Source: Microbacterium profundi (lineage in GTDB: Bacteria; Actinomycetota; Actinomycetes; Actinomycetales; Microbacteriaceae). Taken from it: a DNA stretch of 64,000 bases. Under the pieces are notes generated by a model that saw only the letters and a program-made list of their open reading frames with translations, searched no databases and was not told the DNA's origin. A program made the position numbers and the translations under genes. Shown here in pieces: positions 15,970-24,752 of the stretch (positions are counted from its first letter, which is position 1; each line of letters begins with the position of its first letter). The stretch lies in assembly GCF_000763375.1 (NCBI RefSeq), contig NZ_JPSY01000004.1:62001-126000 (forward strand). Direction: 5' to 3'.

Positions 15970-15976
15970 ACCACAC

Positions 15977-16789
15977 ATGACCAACTCGATCAGCGCCTTT
16001 CCCCTCGGGACTATTGAGGGTGTCGCCAAGATCGTCGGTGACCTTTACAGTGGCACCGAACTCACACGCATCATCGCCGAGGTGCCGCTTCGCTCTGACC
16101 CGGGCGAAGGACACACCAAATGGCGTCGACTCGCCCACGCTGTCTCCAGCAATCAAGCAAAGATCGGTAATGGGAATGCGCTGGTAGCTCTCGTGCGGGC
16201 GGCAATGCGGCCGGAACGCACACTCGATCGCAAGTCCCGCGCAGACATCGCACGCGATGAACTCAATCAGGTGCTATCGCTGGTGAGCCTCAAAGTGCTC
16301 GCTGACGGACGAGTAGCGACGGCAAAGAGGGCGTCTACTGACACTGAGGCGCTGGCTCGCTCTGAGCGGCTCTACAAGATTCTCGAACAACGCGGAGCAC
16401 ATGCTGAAGTGCTTGCGTACTGCCGCGAAGATCTCCTCCGCAAGGATTACTACGAAGTGGTCTTTGAGGCCATCAAGGGTCTGGGGGCACGAATTCGTTC
16501 TCAGACCGGTGTTGATGCCGATGGATACGGCCTCATCGAGAAGTCGATGGCCGGCTCAAGCCCATTACTCCGGATCAACGAAGGGCTAACCCGAACCGAA
16601 CGGGACGAGCAACTCGGCATAGCCAACCTCGCGAAAGGTCTGTTCAGCGCCTTCCGGAACCCCGTGGCTCACGAGCCCAAGCTGTACTGGACGATGAGCG
16701 AGCTGGACGCACTTGACGTTCTGGGAACGCTGTCCATGATCCATCGTCGGCTGGACACAGCGACCTCACGGAACGGTGAGGGAACCTAA
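15977..16789 (+). CDS. TIGR02391-family protein
   Basis: 270 residues, start at 15977 seven bases after the protease stop. The C-terminal half carries the Ymh/TIGR02391 signature: YEVVFEAIKGLGARIRSQTG, DGYGLIEKSMAG, then FRNPVAHEPK near residue 225 (an R-N-P-x-A-H-E motif). This family is small, of unknown mechanism and often sits in defence islands; the R-x-H-like motif recalls HEPN-type RNases. Co-directional with the HTH and protease genes, so probably one transcript with them. Confidence 0.75.
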   Translation: MTNSISAFPLGTIEGVAKIVGDLYSGTELTRIIAEVPLRSDPGEGHTKWRRLAHAVSSNQAKIGNGNALVALVRAAMRPERTLDRKSRADIARDELNQVLSLVSLKVLADGRVATAKRASTDTEALARSERLYKILEQRGAHAEVLAYCREDLLRKDYYEVVFEAIKGLGARIRSQTGVDADGYGLIEKSMAGSSPLLRINEGLTRTERDEQLGIANLAKGLFSAFRNPVAHEPKLYWTMSELDALDVLGTLSMIHRRLDTATSRNGEGT

Positions 16790-16791
16790 GC

Positions 16792-17118
16792 ATTGCTGGA
16801 GCTATTTCAGTCGACCTAACAGCGCGGATCGCGAGCGCGGATGCGTCGCTAGCTGTAGGTGGGGTTGTTGTTGCTGGGCTATCGATCAGTAGTCGATTCC
16901 CCGCCACCCGAGGCCTGACCACCCTCCTGTGGGATGCTCTGGACACCGACGTCGCCACGCGATCAAAGTTGGCCAGCGCACTCGGGCGTAACGATGCTGA
17001 CGCAAAGTCGCTTGTGGGTGACGACTGGGCCGACGTGGAGCAAGCATGGGCGGCGGTCGCGGGTAGCCCAGCCTCCCGCTACAGGTTCCAAAATCAGTTC
17101 GCCAAGCTCGCAGCGTGC
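16792..17118 (+). pseudogene. SIR2-like N-terminal fragment
   Basis: An open frame with no ATG/GTG/TTG start in its first part encodes VVVAGLSISSRFPATRGLTT, close to the nucleotide-binding GAGxSI..xxPxxxxL region of SIR2-like defence proteins, then WADVEQAWAAVAGSPASRY. The first glycine of the loop is missing (VAGLS rather than GAGLS). The frame then runs into DNA that is coding on the other strand (17125-17601). I read it as the left remnant of a SIR2-type gene whose remainder was replaced. It could instead be translated from an unusual codon. Confidence 0.5.
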
Positions 17119-17124
17119 TGCAGG

Positions 17125-17601
17125 CTAGGCCTGCGTTCGCGGATCGAAGCCAGCCGCAGTGCGCGGCACGAGAGTGGGCTCGATCGCCTCACCGAGGTGG
17201 TGGATGCGCCAGCTGCTGATTGGCACGACCGCGATCTCTGGGCGCCACACGAGTGTCACGTGCATTGTTGCGGGGACGGCGGCGATGTCATCGTTGAGAT
17301 GCGCATCGGTTTCGACGAGGCGCACGTAGGCGACGTCCGGTGCCCCGATACCGAATAACGCTGTGGTGCTGATCTTGAGACCTGATGAGAAGACGGATCG
17401 AGCTCGGGAGAAGTCTTCCCAGGTGCCAAGCGATTCGGGAGTGACGAATGCGCCGCCTAACAGTTCTCCAGCGTTCGCTTGTTCCATCTCGAGGCCGGTA
17501 CGAAATACATCGACGAAGAGTGATGGATGCCAATCGGGGCGCGACTCGTAGGTCACCATCGCGTCGTCTTCTTCGGTCCAGTCAGTCGGCTCGTCGCTCA
17601 T
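17125..17601 (-). CDS. Hypothetical 158-aa protein
   Basis: Begins MSDEPTDWTEEDDAMVTYES; acidic N-terminus, then alternating hydrophobic strands (PDVAYVRLVETDAHLND, MHVTLVWRPEIAVVPISS) suggesting a beta-rich fold. No family recognised. It lies about 70 bp downstream of the large nuclease-repeat gene on the same strand, so it may be its partner. Its 3' end abuts the SIR2 remnant. Confidence 0.6.
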   Translation of the reverse strand: MSDEPTDWTEEDDAMVTYESRPDWHPSLFVDVFRTGLEMEQANAGELLGGAFVTPESLGTWEDFSRARSVFSSGLKISTTALFGIGAPDVAYVRLVETDAHLNDDIAAVPATMHVTLVWRPEIAVVPISSWRIHHLGEAIEPTLVPRTAAGFDPRTQA

Positions 17602-17669
17602 CTGCCCATAGTGGCAGGGGGCGCCGACATGAGGGCGAGGCGGTCCTCGGTTGCGTCGGTGTGTCGGAT

Positions 17670-20600
17670 CTAGGGGGCCTCTGCGCCGCTGAGGGCCGTG
17701 CGGACGCTGTACGCGGGGTCGTCGGCCAAGACAGCGCGCACATCTGCATGATTCCCATTGGCTTGGTCCGCGAGTGCGCGTGCGAGTGCTCGACGGACGC
17801 GCGCGTCGGGGTCCCGCGCCAAGCGGATGCCGAGGTGTTCAGGTTCGCCGTGCTCAACCCACTTCAGCGCCACCAGACTTCGGATAGCCCATCCTTGCAT
17901 CGAGAGAAACGCAAGGTCGTCTTTCACCGTGTCACCGAGACGTTGCAGCGCGATGGTCGGCCAGTAATCGGCCTTTTCGCCGAGTAGCGCGTAGACCACG
18001 CGTCGGACTTCTCTTCGCTGGTTATCGTTGCCTGCGAGGCTGGCGGCAAGCGCTAGCGCCTGCCCGCTACTTCCCTGGGGCATCCCGTTCATGCGGAAGC
18101 CGCCGAGCTTGTGGGTGTACTGGCCGTTGAGTTCGTCGTACTTCGACGGAGTGGGCGAGGTTGCGAGTCGCATGGCAGTCTCAAAATGACTTGAACGGTG
18201 GGCTTTATTGAGATGACGTGTGAGATTGCCTGCCGCGTTTAGATAGTCCGCGCGATCGCTCGAGCCAAGGTGCGGATCATCTGCGCGAATCAGTAGTTCG
18301 GTAACCGCGGTGTTGATTGAGTCTGAGGGCAGATGACGGATGAGAAGTGAGTCGCCGATCGCATTCGTGCCGACGCTGTAGACGCCGGCGACGTGGGCAA
18401 GCGGTGTGGTGAGCCGCGCCAAAGCATCGGTCGCGACGGCCGGATCGATGTCGGTCGGGTTGGCGAGTGCCAGCGTTTCCTGTGCCCAGTGGTTGCGTGC
18501 TGCGGCGAGTACGGTGAGTCCGTCGCGTGCGAGCGTCTCGTACTTGCTGATCGCATCGTGGGCAGTCTCACTTCGCGCGCCCTGCGCTCTGCCCAGAAGC
18601 GGCACAAGATGGGCGATGGCCCGTGGAGCGAGGTTCGGATGGCTGAGCGCGATTCTCGCCACAGCAAGCGCTTCATCGTCATCGTGGAACCGGTAGTGGT
18701 TTTCCTGCACCTCCGGTTGCCGCTCAAAGTGCTCCAACGCGGCGGTCGCCGGTTCGAGAGCGATGCGGCCGGCAATACCCGCCAATGCTTTGATCGCGTT
18801 GTTATAGCGCGAGGTGGCAAAGGAGCGCAGATCGGGTCGGGTACCTTCCTCGGCTGCTGCGAGCTCCGCAACGATATGCTCCGCGATGAAGTCCACGAGG
18901 GTGTCCGGCACGAGATCCGCCTGGGAAGCGATGAGGCGGTAGGTGGCGCCGACCGTCCAGTAGTTCGGCGCGTCCAGATTTTCCGTGATGTCAAGGAATT
19001 GAAGCGGCAGTGACTTGCCCAGTGAGTCGATCTGTTTTGTCGCACCGACCTGCGCGAGGTGATGAGCGGCGAGGGTAGGTTCGTCAGAATCGATCAGGAT
19101 CGAGGCAAGCACGCGCCGCGCGCGTTCTTCTTCTACCAAGTCGCTAGTCGCGACCGCATCGCGCAGCGCGCGCTGCGCGGAGATCGCCGCAGATCGCAGG
19201 GTGCCCTCGTTCAGTCCTGATAGCGCGTCGACGTAGGCGTCATGGGCCGTCGGCACGATTGGCCTTGAGGTGCCCATTTCCCGGACAGCGGTTTGCAGAG
19301 GGAGTAGCTCGTTGCTTGTGAACGGGTTCCAGCGTGAGCGGAAGGAACGCCTGCTGAAGATCCACGTCGATGCTTCGCCCCACTGCGAGGCAAGCGACGC
19401 AAAGCCGGAGGCCTCATCCCAGGCCAGGTCGGCTTCCTTGAACTTCTCGTATCGAGCGAGGCTGCGTGCGTGGCGAGCGGCGATGAGCCCGGAGACGCTA
19501 TATCCGTGGGTGATCTTTCGAGCATCGGCAAGAAGCTCTGCCCAGTCCTGCGTCGACTCGGCGATGATCAGGCGAAGGCGAGTGCGTCGTATTTGATCGA
19601 GACCAGGAAGACGGGACAGCTCGGCCAGGGTGGGGACGGCGCTGCTCAGCCAGTCGGAGCGGTCGTTAGCAATAGCTGTTTCGCCCGCAAGGAGCGCGAG
19701 GCGCACCTGGTCCTCGGGCTCCCCAAGCCGCAGCTCCTTGATGTCCGGAAGGTAGCCGAGCGGATTCATATAGAGGTTGATCGCGCTTTCGGTGACCTTG
19801 CGGCAGGCATCTACTGTTGGGGCAATGTCGGCCTGAGTTGTTAGCTCCGCGAGACGTGACTGCGTTATCTGGGCGGTTGCCGCGAGGCCTTGCTCGAGTG
19901 CCGACCAGAACTCATCGAGAGTGTGGCGTGCCGCCTCCTCGGCTCGTCCGTTGAGAGCCAAGAGGCGCACGCGCTCCTTGTCGTGAGACGCCGCATGAGG
20001 CTTGAACCCTGCATTTTGCAGGGCAGCCTGCCCCTTCTCGATGAGCGCAAGCGCCTGTTCGGGATCGGTCGTTTCAGCCGCCTTGTCGAAGAGCTCCTGG
20101 GCGCCCGTGGAGACCTCTGGGGTGCGTGCGATTGCCTCGCGCACCCCGGCAGCATCGGCGGTGGGGACTTGGGTGACGTCGATCTTGAACTCGTGACAGA
20201 AGGCCTCGGCGGTGGGCATACCGAAGTACTCGATCACGATCTCTGGCCGCTTACGCAGGAGCGCCGAGAGTTCCTGCGCATCCCAAAGGTCGAGAACGAT
20301 TGGGTGAAGCTCCTTGCGCTGAACAGCGAGTTCCTCGACTGCGCCGGTGCTCTTGACGGCGCATGCCACGCCTAGGATCAGGCGCTGAACCGTGAACGGC
20401 TGCTCCACATTGCGGAACTTCTTGATCGCGGCGGTGAGTTGAGATTTTCCGAACTGCTTGTAGTTCTTGCTCTGGAGAGCGACGCCCGCACCATCCGGCG
20501 CCAGTGCAACGATGTCGAGTCCGAGTTGGGCCTGCCCGCGGTCTCCGTAGAGCTGTGCTTCGCGAAGTCCTTCGACGTCTCGCATCATCCGTAGTTGAAG

Positions 20601-20732
20601 GCGCTCGAAGTTCTCCCAAGAAAGGGAGGTGAATGGAAGCTCCTCGAGCTTGCCGATCACCGGAGCCGGGGTGGTGACCGACGCCGGCGCGTAAAGCGAT
20701 GAAGCCAGCGACAGAGGTTTCCAGTCAGCCAC
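17670..20732 (-). CDS. Large defence-type protein: Mrr-like nuclease plus helical-repeat tail
   Basis: 1020 residues from a GTG at 20732, chosen because GGGAG lies eight bases upstream; an ATG at 20834 adds 34 unlikely residues. The N-terminus (about 35-190) is an Mrr_cat-type PD-(D/E)xK nuclease: SLSWENFERLQLRMMRD, then Asp73 in GLDIVALAP and Gln87-x-Lys89 in ALQSKNYKQFG. About 250-1010 is almost wholly paired helices (TPR/HEAT-like), without a Walker motif. This suggests a DNA-cutting effector governed by a large sensing scaffold. No named system is assigned. Confidence 0.75.
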   Translation of the reverse strand: MADWKPLSLASSLYAPASVTTPAPVIGKLEELPFTSLSWENFERLQLRMMRDVEGLREAQLYGDRGQAQLGLDIVALAPDGAGVALQSKNYKQFGKSQLTAAIKKFRNVEQPFTVQRLILGVACAVKSTGAVEELAVQRKELHPIVLDLWDAQELSALLRKRPEIVIEYFGMPTAEAFCHEFKIDVTQVPTADAAGVREAIARTPEVSTGAQELFDKAAETTDPEQALALIEKGQAALQNAGFKPHAASHDKERVRLLALNGRAEEAARHTLDEFWSALEQGLAATAQITQSRLAELTTQADIAPTVDACRKVTESAINLYMNPLGYLPDIKELRLGEPEDQVRLALLAGETAIANDRSDWLSSAVPTLAELSRLPGLDQIRRTRLRLIIAESTQDWAELLADARKITHGYSVSGLIAARHARSLARYEKFKEADLAWDEASGFASLASQWGEASTWIFSRRSFRSRWNPFTSNELLPLQTAVREMGTSRPIVPTAHDAYVDALSGLNEGTLRSAAISAQRALRDAVATSDLVEEERARRVLASILIDSDEPTLAAHHLAQVGATKQIDSLGKSLPLQFLDITENLDAPNYWTVGATYRLIASQADLVPDTLVDFIAEHIVAELAAAEEGTRPDLRSFATSRYNNAIKALAGIAGRIALEPATAALEHFERQPEVQENHYRFHDDDEALAVARIALSHPNLAPRAIAHLVPLLGRAQGARSETAHDAISKYETLARDGLTVLAAARNHWAQETLALANPTDIDPAVATDALARLTTPLAHVAGVYSVGTNAIGDSLLIRHLPSDSINTAVTELLIRADDPHLGSSDRADYLNAAGNLTRHLNKAHRSSHFETAMRLATSPTPSKYDELNGQYTHKLGGFRMNGMPQGSSGQALALAASLAGNDNQRREVRRVVYALLGEKADYWPTIALQRLGDTVKDDLAFLSMQGWAIRSLVALKWVEHGEPEHLGIRLARDPDARVRRALARALADQANGNHADVRAVLADDPAYSVRTALSGAEAP

Positions 20733-20997
20733 AAAAAAACTCCCGCCTCGCCCAGCCCCGATCGCGCCCTGAACTAGGGGACGAACCCGTCGACTCCATC
20801 CTACGAGGGGCGCTAGAGCGCACTCCTGAACCAAGTCCCGACGCCAAACGTGGGGGACACCCCGTCACTGGCCCGCATCTCATGCGGCGAAAGAGCCGGC
20901 CTCCAGGGCCGATGCCATCCGCCCGGAGGCGTGGGCACTTTTCGTGCCTGCCCCGCGTCGCTGGTGAGGGACGGGTCGCCGCTGCCATGCTGATATC

Positions 20998-22107
20998 GTG
21001 CAGACGAATCTCAATACGGCCCGTGAGTGGGTGGCGCAGGCGGGCGGCCGAGTCCTCTTTCTCTTGGGCGCGGGTGCTTCTAAACCTGCGCTTCCGGTCT
21101 CCGCTGAGCTCACTGACATCGTGCTCACGAGCATCGATGAGGCGACAACCAACTTCGCCGCTGAATCGCGAGTCCCGGAGCTCTGGCGGGATATTCGTCC
21201 GGTGGTCTTATCGATGGGCTCAAACATCGAGGATCTCTATCAAGCCGTCGAGACGTTGACCTATCAGGACTCCGACCCAACGCGGTTCTGGGTGAACGGT
21301 TTCATGGAGTTCCCTACCTATGGCGGTGACACCGCAGCGCTGGCTCGAGACGCGCAGTGGATTCTCGACATGATCCAGGGGCATGCGCTTGGTGCGCTTG
21401 ATGCTGCTCAGGCGAACGCTCCTCTCGACCACTTCGAGCCGCTGCTTCGTGCCGACAAGACTGGCATCGTCACGCTCAACTACGACCAGCTCATTGAGCG
21501 GGCTGGTGAGAGGTTCGGTGTCGAAGTCTCCACAGGGGCCGAGCTGTGGGCTGGAGGCTTCCAGTGGCAATTCGAGACAGCAGCCGTGCCTCTCCTGAAG
21601 CTGCATGGCTCCATGACCTGGCGCGGCTCTCGATCCACCAACCACGAAAGCGGGAACCTCGTCCCGGCTGTGGGCTTCTATGAAACGAATGGTCTCAACG
21701 AGGCGGCGCCGAATCGACTCCTGACCCCGACCGTGATCTTCGGGTCGGGTTCGAAAACCACTCCCTTCTCGGCCTTCCCAGCGTTGACTCGTCAGTTCCA
21801 CGACTGGCTTGAGGAATCAGAGCTGCTGGCCGTCGTCGGCTACTCCTTCCGCGATCAACATGTGGATGCGGCGATCCGCCGCTGGGCTTCGTTGTCACCG
21901 TCCCGTCGCATCGTCGTGATCGACCCTTACCCGCGTCGCCACATCGGCCAAGACGAGGACACACTTGGCGGATTGCTTTGGGCGATGGATGCGGAGTACC
22001 GGACGCCGGACGCTCATGCTCCATCAGTGGCTTCCACCTTCGGACAAAACCGGATCATCTTTCTGACTGGAGGCGTGGAGAGCCAGCTCCCGCTGCTGGT
22101 TGCTTAG
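20998..22107 (+). CDS. SIR2-like NAD-dependent domain protein
   Basis: 369 residues from a GTG at 20998 (weak ribosome-binding site). The nucleotide loop LFLLGAGASKPALP (20-33), TLNYDQLIE (Asn161-Tyr-Asp163) and KLHGSMTW (His203) mark an intact SIR2_2-type catalytic core; LLAVVGYSFRDQHVDAAIRRW and RRIVVIDPYP complete the Rossmann fold. Such proteins act as NAD+-depleting effectors in several phage defence systems. It has no attached sensor domain, is divergent from the large nuclease-repeat gene, and is the last gene before the element end. Confidence 0.85.
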   Translation: MQTNLNTAREWVAQAGGRVLFLLGAGASKPALPVSAELTDIVLTSIDEATTNFAAESRVPELWRDIRPVVLSMGSNIEDLYQAVETLTYQDSDPTRFWVNGFMEFPTYGGDTAALARDAQWILDMIQGHALGALDAAQANAPLDHFEPLLRADKTGIVTLNYDQLIERAGERFGVEVSTGAELWAGGFQWQFETAAVPLLKLHGSMTWRGSRSTNHESGNLVPAVGFYETNGLNEAAPNRLLTPTVIFGSGSKTTPFSAFPALTRQFHDWLEESELLAVVGYSFRDQHVDAAIRRWASLSPSRRIVVIDPYPRRHIGQDEDTLGGLLWAMDAEYRTPDAHAPSVASTFGQNRIIFLTGGVESQLPLLVA

Positions 22108-22120
22108 CCGTTAAGCAACC
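22098..22120. terminator. Stem-loop overlapping the SIR2 gene stop
   Basis: GGTTGCTTA, five-base loop, TAAGCAACC: a perfect 9-bp stem that includes the TAG stop of the SIR2 gene. Probably a transcription terminator, though no T-run follows. Confidence 0.5.
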
Positions 22121-22126
22121 CTCGGG

Positions 22127-22159
22127 CTGAGCCCTGAGCCCTGAGCCCTGAGCCCTGAG
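22127..22159. repeat. Heptanucleotide tandem repeat
   Basis: CTGAGCC repeated four times followed by CTGAG, in the non-coding end of the element. Possibly a slippage product; no function seen. Confidence 0.75.
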
Positions 22160-22177
22160 AGCTCGGCGGTCGAAAGC

Positions 22178-22240
22178 GGGGACCAAAAGGGGACCAGAAT
22201 CATGCAAACCATGCATTGCATGACGTGTCCTGCATGATCT
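22178..22240. repeat. Element right-end block, copy 2
   Basis: Begins GGGGACCAAAAGGGGACC like 6047-6110 and keeps the ATGCA/TGCAT words, with several base changes further right. It precedes the second attachment core by about 40 bp. Confidence 0.6.
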
Positions 22241-22279
22241 GATCCGCGGAACTACGCGGTTCTTGGCCCGATTTGGGCC

Positions 22280-22333
22280 GTTTGGACGCCTGGGGGTCAA
22301 GGGGTCGCAGGTTCAAATCCTGTCAGCCCGACC
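22280..22333 (+). repeat. Attachment-site core copy 2 (right junction with chromosome)
   Basis: Identical over 54 bp to 6149-6202 and contains the tRNA-Pro 3' half without the 5' half. It is followed by different DNA (a terminator and a core catabolic gene), so it is the outer right junction of the integrated DNA. The intact tRNA-Pro should be at the far left end of the tandem array, outside this window. Confidence 0.85.
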
Positions 22334-22377
22334 GATGGGTTGTTGGCAATACTGATTGCAGAGCGGTCGAGAAACGG

Positions 22378-22408
22378 GAAGGGCACTGGCTTCGAGCCGG
22401 TGCCCTTC
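22378..22408. terminator. Rho-independent-type terminator
   Basis: GAAGGGCACTGGC, TTCGA loop, GCCGGTGCCCTTC followed by TCATTTT. It probably served the original tRNA-Pro gene on the plus strand and also ends the leftward uxaA transcript. Confidence 0.75.
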
Positions 22409-22443
22409 TCATTTTCTGCCCCCTCATATCCGGGGCCCGAGGG

Positions 22444-23985
22444 TCAGACCACGGTAGAGAGCTGCCAGGGGACGAATTCGTTGTCGCCGTAGCCGAGCTC
22501 CTCGCTCTTGGTCTTCTCGCCCGAGGCGATCCGGATGATGAACTCGAATATCTCCTCGCCCATCTGCTCGATCGTCTTCTCGCCGTCGACGACCGACCCG
22601 CAGTTGATGTCCATGTCCTCGGTCATCCGCTCGTACAGCGGCGTGTTCGTGGCGAGCTTGAAGCTCGGAGCCGGCTTGCACCCGAACGCCGAGCCGCGAC
22701 CCGTCGTGAACGCGAGTACCTGTGCGCCACCGGCGACGAGACCGGTCGCGTTCACCGGGTCGTAGCCGGGGGTGTCCATGAACACGAGTCCCTTGGCTGT
22801 GACCGGCTCGGCGTACTCGACCACGTCGACGAGGTTCGTCGAGCCGCCCTTGGCGGCGGCGCCGAGTGACTTCTCGAGGATGGTGGTGAGCCCGCCCGCC
22901 TTGTTGCCGGGGGAGGGGTTGTTGTTGATCGAGGTGCCGTCGGCGGTGACGTGGTCCTCCCACCAGCGGATGCGCTCGTTGAGCTTGTCGGCGACTTCGT
23001 CGCTGACCGCTCGGCTGGTGAGCAGGTGCTCCGCGCCGTAGATCTCCGTCGTCTCGCCGAACACCGCTGTGCCGCCGTGTCGGATGAGGATGTCGGCCGC
23101 GGCTCCGAGTGCAGGGTTTGCGGTGATGCCCGAGAACGCGTCCGATCCGCCGCACTCCATCGCCAGCACGAGCTCCGAGACCGGGACGGGCTCGCGCTCT
23201 GCCTTGTTCACCTCGGGGAGCAGCGCTGTGACGCGGCGGATGCCCTTCTCGACCGTGGCGCGCGTACCGCCGAGCGCTTGGATCGTCATCGACGACACCT
23301 TGCGGTCTGTGGGGACGTTCTTCCAGCTCTGCGTCATGTCGCGGATCTGATTCACCTCACAGCCGAGGCCGACGGCGATGACTGCGCCGAAGTTCGGGTG
23401 GCTGGCGTATCCGTGCAGGGTGCGGCGCAGGACGCCGAAGCCGTAATTGCCGGCACCGCCGGTGCCGCATCCGGTGTCGTGCGTGAGTGCCATGACGCCG
23501 TCGACGTTCGGATAGTCGTCGAGGATCCCGCTCATCTCCACCCGCATCGCGATCTGCTGTGCGGCGGTGGCCGAGCAGTTCACAGAGGTGATGATCCCGA
23601 TGTAGTTACGGGTGCCCACCTTGCCATCGGCGCGGCGGTAGCCCGAGAACGTGCGGCGTTCGGCCTCGGGCACCATGACGGTCTCGCGCAGCGCAGTACC
23701 GGCCACGCCCACGCGGTCGAACTCGCGGAACTCGACATTGTGCACGTGCGCGTGCTCACCGGGCTCGATCACGCGAGTGGCGAAGCCGATCACCTGCCCG
23801 TACTTGTGGATCGGAGCATCCTGCTCGATGCGGCGCACAGCCACCTTGTGACCGCGCGGGATGTCGGCGGGTACCGTGAGCGTCGCGCCGTCGAGGGTGT
23901 ACGCGCCTGCGGCCAGGCTGTCGCGGACGATGCGCACGTCGTCGCCGTCGCGCAGCGACAGTGAGAGAGAGGCGAGATCAGTCAT
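22444..23985 (-). CDS. UxaA-family (altronate/galactarate-type) dehydratase
   Basis: 513 residues from the ATG at 23985. N-terminal SAF domain (about 1-95: IPRGHKVAVRRIEQDAPIHK, GEHAHVHNVEF), then the D-galactarate dehydratase/altronate hydrolase catalytic region (GYRRADGKVGTRNYIGI, ALTHDTGCGTGG, ELVLAMECGGSDAFSG, MDTPGYDPVNATGLVAGG, CKPAPSFKLATNTPLYERM). The family removes water from sugar acids using iron or manganese. It overlaps the SDR gene by four bases and is last in a leftward four-gene operon. The exact substrate is uncertain. Confidence 0.88.
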   Translation of the reverse strand: MTDLASLSLSLRDGDDVRIVRDSLAAGAYTLDGATLTVPADIPRGHKVAVRRIEQDAPIHKYGQVIGFATRVIEPGEHAHVHNVEFREFDRVGVAGTALRETVMVPEAERRTFSGYRRADGKVGTRNYIGIITSVNCSATAAQQIAMRVEMSGILDDYPNVDGVMALTHDTGCGTGGAGNYGFGVLRRTLHGYASHPNFGAVIAVGLGCEVNQIRDMTQSWKNVPTDRKVSSMTIQALGGTRATVEKGIRRVTALLPEVNKAEREPVPVSELVLAMECGGSDAFSGITANPALGAAADILIRHGGTAVFGETTEIYGAEHLLTSRAVSDEVADKLNERIRWWEDHVTADGTSINNNPSPGNKAGGLTTILEKSLGAAAKGGSTNLVDVVEYAEPVTAKGLVFMDTPGYDPVNATGLVAGGAQVLAFTTGRGSAFGCKPAPSFKLATNTPLYERMTEDMDINCGSVVDGEKTIEQMGEEIFEFIIRIASGEKTKSEELGYGDNEFVPWQLSTVV

Positions 23986-24752
23986 CGTCCCAACCACCCT
24001 CCGTCGACGGGGAGGACGGCCCCGGAGACGTAGTCGGATGCTGCAGAGGCGAGGAAGACCGTCGCGCCCGCGAGATCGTCGGATCGTCCCCAGCGTCCCG
24101 CCGGTATGCGGTCGAGGATCGCCTGCGAGCGCTCCGGATCGTCCTGCAGAGCCTGTGTGTTGTCGGTGGCGATGTAGCCGGGGGCGATGCCGTTGACCTG
24201 CACACCGCGACCTGCCCACTCGTTCGACAGGGCCTTCACGAGACCGGCGACGCCCGACTTCGCTGCGGCGTAGCCGGGGACGTTGATGCCGCCCTGAAAG
24301 CTCAACAGGCTCGCCGTGAAGATGATCTTGCCGGCGCCGCGTCCGAGCATGCCCTGCCCGACAGCACGGGAGAGCACATACGGCGCGGAAAGATCGACCT
24401 CGAGTACCTCATCCCACCACTCGAGCGGGTGCTCGGCGGCGGGGGCGCGCTTGATGGTGCCGGCGTTGTTGACGAGGATGTCGACCCGTCGTCCGGTGAG
24501 CTCCCCGGCGAACGCCGTGACGGCGGCACGGTCGGAGAAGTCGACGGTGTGCGCCTCGAATGAGCGGCCGAGGGCGGAGACGGCCGCCTCGATGTCGCTG
24601 CCGGATGCCTCCAGCGTCGCGCTCACGCCGATGATGTCGGCGCCGGCGGCCGCGAGGGCTTCCGCCATCGCGAAGCCGATTCCGCGCTTCGCGCCGGTGA
24701 CGACGGCGAGCTTTCCGGAGAGGTCGAAGGCGGTGGCCGGGTCGAAGGTCAT
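23982..24752 (-). CDS. SDR-family sugar-acid dehydrogenase
   Basis: 256 residues. Classical short-chain dehydrogenase: VTGAKRGIGFAMAEAL (cofactor loop), NNAGTIKRAP, catalytic Ser in FTASLLSFQGG and YAAAKSGV (Tyr-x3-Lys). Most like KduD-type 2-keto-3-deoxygluconate 5-dehydrogenases. Four-base overlaps join it to the Zn-alcohol dehydrogenase upstream and the UxaA gene downstream. In an L-fuconate-type pathway an SDR oxidises the 2-keto-3-deoxy acid; that is a plausible role here. Confidence 0.88.
   Translation of the reverse strand: MTFDPATAFDLSGKLAVVTGAKRGIGFAMAEALAAAGADIIGVSATLEASGSDIEAAVSALGRSFEAHTVDFSDRAAVTAFAGELTGRRVDILVNNAGTIKRAPAAEHPLEWWDEVLEVDLSAPYVLSRAVGQGMLGRGAGKIIFTASLLSFQGGINVPGYAAAKSGVAGLVKALSNEWAGRGVQVNGIAPGYIATDNTQALQDDPERSQAILDRIPAGRWGRSDDLAGATVFLASAASDYVSGAVLPVDGGWLGR

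Noticed and set aside
22127..22159. CRISPR-like array
   Set aside because: The unit is only 7 bp with no spacers; no cas gene is present anywhere in the window.
22951..23964. 337-aa plus-strand ORF
   Set aside because: It is the antisense shadow of the UxaA-family gene, with the His/Arg/Val-rich composition such shadows show in GC-rich genomes.
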